DNA of 64,000 bases from CAWGQN01 sp963824885 (GTDB taxonomy: Bacteria; Actinomycetota; Actinomycetes; Actinomycetales; Microbacteriaceae): assembly GCA_963824885.1 (NCBI GenBank), contig CAWGQN010000010.1, positions 186,001 to 250,000 of the forward strand. The letters are read 5' to 3'. The position numbers and the translations under genes are program-made. Below are positions 58,726 to 64,000 of this stretch, one piece after another (position 1 is the first letter of the stretch; each line of letters opens with the position of its first letter). Below the pieces are notes generated by a model. That model searched no databases. It saw only the letters and a program-made list of their open reading frames with translations, and was not told where the DNA came from.

Positions 58726-59679
58726 TCACCGCACAACCGCGCTGCTCGGCGACGAAACGTCATACGTGACTGCCGCGCTCGCGCCGTGAGCCGTGAGCAA
58801 CCGATCGAGCACAGTTCCCTTCAGGTCCGAGTCGTCAGCGCTCCCCCACAACACCGTCTGCCCTCCCCCTGCCAACACGAGAGTCACATCGTCGGGAGTT
58901 GTCGCAAGGACACGATCAACTCGCGAGCCAATCGCGGACGGCAGTGTCGCGACGACGGTCGTCGCGGCACGAAATGCCGGCGTGGACGCCGCCGGAACCT
59001 GAAGGAGCGGATATCCGGGAACGCGTTGTGCCGCCGACTCAATCACGACCCCCGCGGGATCGACGAGATCAAAGCCCAACGAGGTGTGAACAACGCCGAT
59101 TGGCTGTCGTTCAACAATTCGCACCACAATTGTGTCCGGTGGATTGTTTTCAATCGAGAACGTACTGATTTGCGGAAACGCCTCGAGCGCGGACCTCACT
59201 TCTCCCTGATCGACGAGCGGGAGGGGTCGTCCGAGTTGCCCTGCGAGCGACTCCACTACCCGGTGTGAGTCGACTCGCACCGCTCCCTCGACATCTATCA
59301 CGCGAACCGCCATCAGGGGCGAATACGCCCCCACGGCGACAAACAGCGCGAGCGAACCAATGAGGACGATTGGGACCGCCCACGCACGCCTTCTGCGGCG
59401 CGTTCGATTCGTGAATCGCCGAACCTCCGACTTCTTGTCTCGACGGCGCTCCCTCGCGGCTCGACGGTCGGCACGGCGCGACGCAACCGCCGACGCGATT
59501 GTGCCGATCCGCGCTTTGAACATGGACCGAGCGCGGCCGATGCGCACTGACACTGACCGCGGTGGGTCGGTGTGCCGATCAGTGGATTGGCGGGGCTCAT
59601 TTGGCGCTCGCGCGACTTCGGCGTCGGAATTTTCTCTCCGAATGGGAAGCGAGTCGTCGAATCCCTGAGGCCTCTTCAC
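58726..59679 (-). CDS. ftsQ: cell division protein FtsQ
   Basis: 317 residues from GTG 59679, 13 bases after the murC stop; the start is uncertain because the N-terminal ~110 residues are charged and poorly conserved. One membrane helix (AWAVPIVLIGSLALFVAVGA), then the POTRA domain VRVIDVEGAVRVDSHRVVES with LPLVDQGEVRSALEAFPQIS. The beta domain follows: NPPDTIVVRIVERQPIGVV, FDLVDPAGVVIE. Basic KARIGTIASAVASRR and RRDKKSEVRRF precede the helix. Confidence 0.9.
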   Translation of the reverse strand: MKRPQGFDDSLPIRRENSDAEVARAPNEPRQSTDRHTDPPRSVSVRIGRARSMFKARIGTIASAVASRRADRRAARERRRDKKSEVRRFTNRTRRRRRAWAVPIVLIGSLALFVAVGAYSPLMAVRVIDVEGAVRVDSHRVVESLAGQLGRPLPLVDQGEVRSALEAFPQISTFSIENNPPDTIVVRIVERQPIGVVHTSLGFDLVDPAGVVIESAAQRVPGYPLLQVPAASTPAFRAATTVVATLPSAIGSRVDRVLATTPDDVTLVLAGGGQTVLWGSADDSDLKGTVLDRLLTAHGASAAVTYDVSSPSSAVVR

Positions 59680-59692
59680 CGGCGCACCCGGA

Positions 59693-61117
59693 TCACGTCG
59701 CTTCTGCTCGACCGATCGAGTTGAGCAATTGAGGGATGATTCGATAGACGTCCCCGCAACCAAGCGTGATAACGAAGTCGCCCGGTCGCGCGATTGACGC
59801 CGTAAAATCAGCCGCCTCTTGCCAATCCGCGATATATGCAACGCGCGACGAATCAGAGAACCTCTCTGAGACGAGTGCCCCCGTCACTCCCGGCTCCGGA
59901 TCTTCTCGTGCACCACACACGTCAAGCACAACGGTTTCGTCGGCGTGCTCTTCGAGCGCTTTGGCAAATTCTGCCGCGAAGAGACGAGTGCGGCTGTAAA
60001 GGTGCGGCTGGTGCACAGCAATGATGCGCCCCGAACCTACAACCGTCCTCGCGGCCGACAGAGCCGCCGCAACCTCGGTCGGATGGTGAGCGTAATCGTC
60101 ATAGACGCTGACGCCCCCGACAACTCCGTGTAATTCAAACCGCCGTTTGGTGCCGCCAAATTGCGATATCGCCTCGAGGCTCTTGGCAGCGTCAAAACCC
60201 GCGCCAACGAGGGCGGCGAACGCGCCAGCGGCGTTGATCGCATTGTGTCGACCAAAAACACGCATTTGCGCACGGTAGTCAACCCCCTTGAAACGGACAA
60301 CGAAAGCGACCGGGCCGGTCGTGTCAATCTCACGAACGTGAACATCGGCGTGCGCGCTTTCGCCAAACGTCAAAACCCGTTTGTCGCGCAAAGCCCTCGC
60401 CACAGCAATGGCTCCCTCATCATCCGAGGAAATAACAACGAACTCGCTTGCGTGCTGTGCGAAATCAACGAACGCGGCCTCGAATGCGTCGTGCGAGCCA
60501 TAGTGATCAAGATGATCGGCATCAACGTTGGTGATGAGCGCAATTGCGGTGTCGTAAATTCGGAATGAACCGTCAGATTCGTCCGCCTCGACGACAAAAA
60601 ACTCGCCCTCCCCGCTCGCCGAACTCACGCCGAGCGACTCAATCACGCCGCCGTTCACGAAACTGGGATCGGCACCGAGCCCGAGGAGGCCCGTGACGAC
60701 CATTCCCGTAGACGTTGTCTTGCCGTGTGCCCCCGCGACTGAAATGAGTCGCCGACGATTAATAAGCCAATTGAGCGCTTGCGCTCGATGAAGAATGGGC
60801 AGCCCCCGCTCCTTCGCGAGAACGTACTCGGGATTTTCTGGCCACAACGCGGACGTGACGACAATCGCCTCGGCGCTGCCGAGGTTTTCGGCGTCGTGAC
60901 CAATTGCAATCGTCGCGCCCAGCTCGCGAAGCGCGGCAACGTTCGCCGAGTCGCTTCTATCGGAACCCGTGACGGTGTGACCAGCAACAAGAAACAAGCG
61001 GGCGATGCCGCTCATGCCCGATCCACCTATCCCAACAAAGTGCACGGCACCGAGGGTTTCTGGAATGACGGCGCTAAAATCGGGCTTAATCACGCTAAAT
61101 TCTCTCAATTCTGTCAC
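59693..61117 (-). CDS. murC: UDP-N-acetylmuramate-L-alanine ligase
   Basis: 474 residues. GAVHFVGIGGSGMSGIARLF (UDP-binding), SVAGAHGKTTSTGMVV (ATP P-loop), VEADESDGSF, ITNVDADHLDHYGS and VYDDYAHHPTEVAAALSAAR are all standard Mur-ligase motifs. Adds L-Ala to UDP-MurNAc. GTG at 61117 or at 61093 could start it. The 177-base gap up to murG carries no recognisable element. Confidence 0.97.
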   Translation of the reverse strand: MTELREFSVIKPDFSAVIPETLGAVHFVGIGGSGMSGIARLFLVAGHTVTGSDRSDSANVAALRELGATIAIGHDAENLGSAEAIVVTSALWPENPEYVLAKERGLPILHRAQALNWLINRRRLISVAGAHGKTTSTGMVVTGLLGLGADPSFVNGGVIESLGVSSASGEGEFFVVEADESDGSFRIYDTAIALITNVDADHLDHYGSHDAFEAAFVDFAQHASEFVVISSDDEGAIAVARALRDKRVLTFGESAHADVHVREIDTTGPVAFVVRFKGVDYRAQMRVFGRHNAINAAGAFAALVGAGFDAAKSLEAISQFGGTKRRFELHGVVGGVSVYDDYAHHPTEVAAALSAARTVVGSGRIIAVHQPHLYSRTRLFAAEFAKALEEHADETVVLDVCGAREDPEPGVTGALVSERFSDSSRVAYIADWQEAADFTASIARPGDFVITLGCGDVYRIIPQLLNSIGRAEAT

Positions 61118-61294
61118 TCGTGATCCGCACGGGGAGCGCGGGTATCGGTTCGCCTCTCAATACTACGTTCACTCCGAGGTCACCATGATGAAAAGCACCT
61201 CCGAAAGCTCGCCCGAGATCACCTATTTTGTCGTGGTCGCACACTATATTCGAGCGCGGCGGCGAACAATGCCGACGAGTTTTAACCCGGATAT

Positions 61295-62368
61295 TCACCG
61301 CGGCACCGCGTCGTCAATGAGGGCAAGCGTGAGTTCAGTGCCGTTCGCGGGACTCACGCTAGCAGCCCGCTCACTCATCGAGGCGACAGTCTCGGGAGAA
61401 GCCAACAACGGAAGGAGATTCGCGTGAATCCACTCGGGTGTGAATTTTGCGTCGTCGACAAGAATTCCGCCCCCGCGCGAAACGACCCCCCGGGCGTTTA
61501 AACGTTGCTCACCGTTTCCCACGGGATAGGGGACGTAAATCGCGGGAATACCGAGTGAAGACAGCTCGCACACCGTCACCGAGCCGCCGCGAGACACCGC
61601 GACACGAGCAACCGCAAGCGCAAGATCCATCCGGTCGCAATATTCCAAGACATGATAGCCAGCGCAGTGTGGGTCGTCGACCGGTGCCGCTGAGCCGGTG
61701 ATGTGAACAATTTGATAGCCGGCATCGACGATAGATTTGACACTTATGCGAACCGTCTCGTTGATTCGGCGCGCCCCGCGAGAACCGCCGGTCACGAGAA
61801 GCGTCGGCAGCGCGGGATCCAACCCAAAATACGTCACGCCCTCGGCACGAGCGGCACCGCGATCAAGGTGTTCGATCTCTGGCCGCAACGGCATTCCGAC
61901 AAATCGAGCGTGTCGAAGCGGAGTTCCCTCGAATGTGACGCCGACGCTCGTGGTGAAAGCACTCCCTAGTCGATTTGCCAGACCTGGTCTTGCGTTTGCC
62001 TCGTGGATCACAAGAGGTCGCTTCGTGCGGCGAGCAGCAAGATACGCTGGCGTTGACGCGTAACCCCCAAAACCAATGACTCCGTCGATGTCACGCGACT
62101 CAATTACGCGCGCGACATCGCGAACCGCCGTGATCAACCGCGGTCCAAATCGCAACGCGTCGAAGGTTGGTCTCCGAGGAAACGGAAGCGCGGGAATGAC
62201 AATCAGCTCGTAGCCTCTCAACGGCACAAGGCGCGCTTCAAGACCCTCGGAAGTACCGACAACGAGAACGCGGTCGTCAGGATTTCGCGCTCTCAATGCG
62301 TCGGCCATCGCCAAGAGCGGATTGACATGACCCGCGGTACCCCCTCCGGCAAGCAAATAGTTTGTCAT
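61295..62368 (-). CDS. murG: UDP-GlcNAc:lipid I GlcNAc transferase MurG
   Basis: 357 residues from ATG 62368, overlapping the ftsW stop (ATGA). NYLLAGGGTAGHVNPLLAMA is the N-terminal glycine loop, with GGYASTPAYLAARRTKRPLV and HEANARPGLANRLGS. TGGSRGARRINETV and VSRGGSVTVCELSSLGIPAI form the C-terminal UDP-GlcNAc site. Makes lipid II. Confidence 0.97.
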   Translation of the reverse strand: MTNYLLAGGGTAGHVNPLLAMADALRARNPDDRVLVVGTSEGLEARLVPLRGYELIVIPALPFPRRPTFDALRFGPRLITAVRDVARVIESRDIDGVIGFGGYASTPAYLAARRTKRPLVIHEANARPGLANRLGSAFTTSVGVTFEGTPLRHARFVGMPLRPEIEHLDRGAARAEGVTYFGLDPALPTLLVTGGSRGARRINETVRISVKSIVDAGYQIVHITGSAAPVDDPHCAGYHVLEYCDRMDLALAVARVAVSRGGSVTVCELSSLGIPAIYVPYPVGNGEQRLNARGVVSRGGGILVDDAKFTPEWIHANLLPLLASPETVASMSERAASVSPANGTELTLALIDDAVPR

Positions 62369-63570
62369 TGCGGGACGGACCGTTCGGACCTGGATCGTGA
62401 GGGAATTTTGGCCCGTTCGCGAGCAAACGACAACACGATGCCGATGGCCAAGAGCGTCGAAATGAGCGCGGTACCACCGGCCGAAATGAGCGGGAGAGGC
62501 ACGCCAAGGACCGGAATAACCCGGAGAACGACTCCCACATTGAGAAAAGCCTGCCCAATTATCCACGCCAACACCGCTCCCGTGACAACCCGAACAAACA
62601 TGTCGTCGCTCGACCGAATTATGCGCACGAATACCACCGCCAAGAGCACGAATAACACGAGAACAACCAAAGCCCCCAAGAAGCCGATTTCCTCACCGAT
62701 GATCGCAAAAATATAGTCGTTGTCTGCCGCGGGTAGCCACGACCATTTCGCCTTGGAATTGCCGAGTCCAACCCCGAAGAATCCTCCATTTGCCAGCGCC
62801 CACGTGCCGTGAAGCGGTTGCCAACACGCGTTGGCATAGTCGGTACAGTCGTCGCCGAGAAATGTCGCAACTCGTCGCAATCGATTCGGGCTTGTTACCG
62901 CTGCAAAAATCGCGATGAGAGCGCCGACCAGGGCCAAGAATCCGAGGATCCGCAATCGTACCCCGGCGAAGAAGAGACCGCCCAGAGCGATTCCCGCTAA
63001 AACCATCGTCGTTCCAAGGTCTCCGGCAAGAAGCACGAAAAATATCGCCCCTCCGGCAACCGCGAGCACGGGAAACAGCGCGTGCTTCCAATCATTCACG
63101 AGGTCTTTTCTAAAAGAAAGGAATGTCCCGAGCCACACCACGAGCCCCAGCTTGACCGCCTCGGACGGTTGGATGGTCGTTCCCGCCACGGAAATCCAGT
63201 TGCGGTTTCCCGCGACCATTTCACCGAGCGGCGTAAAGACGAGAAGTTGAAGACCCACGGCCGCAAAGATCGCTATCCAGGCAATTCTCCGAAAAAACTT
63301 CGTGTGCAATCGCGCCATGCCAAACATGAGGACAACACCAATGACGGCGGAAATTCCCTGGCGCCAAAAATTGTCGAGGATCCCGCCGGGTGACCGACCC
63401 GAGTCGACCGATGATGACGAAAAGACCATAATGAGACCCAAGACGACGAGAAACATCGTCGTTCCCAGCAAAAGAAAATAGTCCGCGCTACCAGCGGTCA
63501 AATTTCGACCCACACGCATCCTTGTGCCCGAACGGGGCTTACGGGCGAGGGGCGCACGAGGCCGACTCAT
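62365..63570 (-). CDS. ftsW: FtsW, SEDS-family peptidoglycan polymerase
   Basis: 401 residues from ATG 63570 (GAGG 6 bases upstream; ATG 63573 also possible), overlapping the end of murD. Ten helices. NRNWISVAGTTIQPSEAVKL is the SEDS signature; GNSKAKWSWLPAADNDYIFA with IIGEEIGFLG is the conserved extracellular loop and helix, and VLGVPLPLISAGGTALIS is near the end. Builds septal glycan with a class B PBP. Confidence 0.95.
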   Translation of the reverse strand: MSRPRAPLARKPRSGTRMRVGRNLTAGSADYFLLLGTTMFLVVLGLIMVFSSSSVDSGRSPGGILDNFWRQGISAVIGVVLMFGMARLHTKFFRRIAWIAIFAAVGLQLLVFTPLGEMVAGNRNWISVAGTTIQPSEAVKLGLVVWLGTFLSFRKDLVNDWKHALFPVLAVAGGAIFFVLLAGDLGTTMVLAGIALGGLFFAGVRLRILGFLALVGALIAIFAAVTSPNRLRRVATFLGDDCTDYANACWQPLHGTWALANGGFFGVGLGNSKAKWSWLPAADNDYIFAIIGEEIGFLGALVVLVLFVLLAVVFVRIIRSSDDMFVRVVTGAVLAWIIGQAFLNVGVVLRVIPVLGVPLPLISAGGTALISTLLAIGIVLSFARERAKIPSRSRSERSVPQ

Positions 63571-64000
63571 CATCTGCCTCATCTCCAACCTGGTTTCTCA
63601 CCGCTTCGGCGAATTGAGCGCCCCGATCCGCATAGTCACTAAACTGGTCCATCGACGCCGCGGCAGGAGCCAGTAGAACGACGTCTCCCGGAGTCGCAAC
63701 GCTCGCGGCGATGCCAACCGCTTGGGCCATTATTTGTTTAGTCTCTTGCCTATCAACCTCGTACACGGGCACCCCGGGCGCGTGTCGCGCGAATGCGCTG
63801 CGCACGGGAGTACGATCAGCGCCGATTATGATCGCAGCGCGCACGCGCGACGAGTGCGCCTTCACGAGGTTGCCGACATCAACATTCTTGAGCAAACCGC
63901 CGACGATCCACACGACGGACGAAAAAGACGACAGGGACGCATCGGCCGCGTGGGAATTCGTCGCTTTCGAGTCGTCAATCCACAACACGTCTCCCGATCG
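63539..64000 (-). CDS. murD: UDP-N-acetylmuramoylalanine-D-glutamate ligase, C-terminal part (cut by right window edge)
   Basis: About 154 C-terminal residues are visible; the gene continues past base 64000. LWIDDSKATNSHAADASLSS is the MurD C-domain motif (DDSKATN), then VVWIVGGLLKNVDVGNLV and VVLLAPAAASMDQFSDYADR, matching the end LSPAxASxDxFxxFxxRG of MurD. Adds D-Glu in wall precursor synthesis; overlaps ftsW by 32 bases. Confidence 0.95.
   Translation of the reverse strand, partial: RSGDVLWIDDSKATNSHAADASLSSFSSVVWIVGGLLKNVDVGNLVKAHSSRVRAAIIIGADRTPVRSAFARHAPGVPVYEVDRQETKQIMAQAVGIAASVATPGDVVLLAPAAASMDQFSDYADRGAQFAEAVRNQVGDEADDESASCAPRP

Noticed and set aside
1..64000. CRISPR arrays, insertion sequences, integrases, phage genes, attachment sites
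   Set aside because: No regularly spaced repeats, transposase or integrase motifs were seen. The accessory islets have no recognisable mobility gene, and the tRNA-Leu at 11.4 kb has no adjacent integrase or repeated 3' end.

Overview
The window looks like a chromosomal segment of a GC-rich actinobacterium, most likely from or near the Microbacteriaceae (inference). The signs are a DivIVA/SepF-type division cluster without ftsA, the RNA polymerase-binding protein RbpA, the actinobacterial QcrCAB-CtaCDEF respiratory genes with a diheme QcrC, PafBC, an ImuA'/ImuB/DnaE2 mutasome, many GTG starts, and many genes whose -10 box lies only 6-8 bases before the start codon (leaderless transcripts). No CRISPR array, insertion sequence, prophage or rRNA was seen. 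One tRNA gene, tRNA-Leu(GAG), is present.

Layout. 1-3.6 kb: SOS mutasome operon imuA'-imuB-dnaE2 (minus strand; dnaE2 runs off the left edge) behind a clear LexA box. 3.7-6.7 kb: an accessory islet of three secreted proteins. The first has a segment closely resembling the diphtheria-toxin translocation (T) domain, the second is a VapA-like protein of the Rhodococcus virulence-associated family, and the third is a lipoprotein. 6.9-11.4 kb: copper/heme operon (CopD-CtaG fusion, CopC, PCu(A)C chaperone, Tat-exported DyP peroxidase). 11.4-17.6 kb: tRNA-Leu, M20 peptidase, uppP, PAC2 protein, HAD phosphatase, trmI, FKBP lipoprotein. 17.6-24.9 kb: pafB-pafC-tatA-tatC-helY-lnt, then rbpA convergent. 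25-27.3 kb: gdpD, an SDR and a DUF308 membrane protein.

27.5-32 kb is a second accessory stretch: an unknown secreted protein, then a surface-protein cluster on the minus strand with two SipW-type signal-peptide proteins, a SipW-like signal peptidase carrying an extra C-terminal ectodomain and interrupted by a T9 tract, and a third small secreted protein. 32-44 kb: glpF, trpD, then ctaE-qcrCAB converging on ctaC-ctaD-ctaF, with a large DUF11-repeat surface protein between the two blocks. 44-50 kb: erpA, dipeptidase, DUF3043 protein, pyrD, nrdR, hisD, flavin reductase. 50-64 kb: dnaE1, rluD, lspA, divIVA, yggT, sepF, yggS, ftsZ, ftsQ, murC, murG, ftsW, murD (cut by the right edge), all minus strand.

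How the parts fit. The copper operon probably supplies CuA/CuB for the aa3 oxidase encoded 25-30 kb away. UppP, MurC/G/D, FtsW/Q/Z, SepF and DivIVA serve wall synthesis and division. LexA (mutasome) and PafBC are two separate DNA-damage regulators. The most unusual content is the pairing of a diphtheria-toxin T-domain-like protein with a VapA-like protein, two fold families otherwise known from intoxication or phagosome manipulation of animal cells. It may be a small module for interaction with eukaryotic (for example protist) cells. That function is inference; the sequence resemblances were judged by eye from remembered family sequences.
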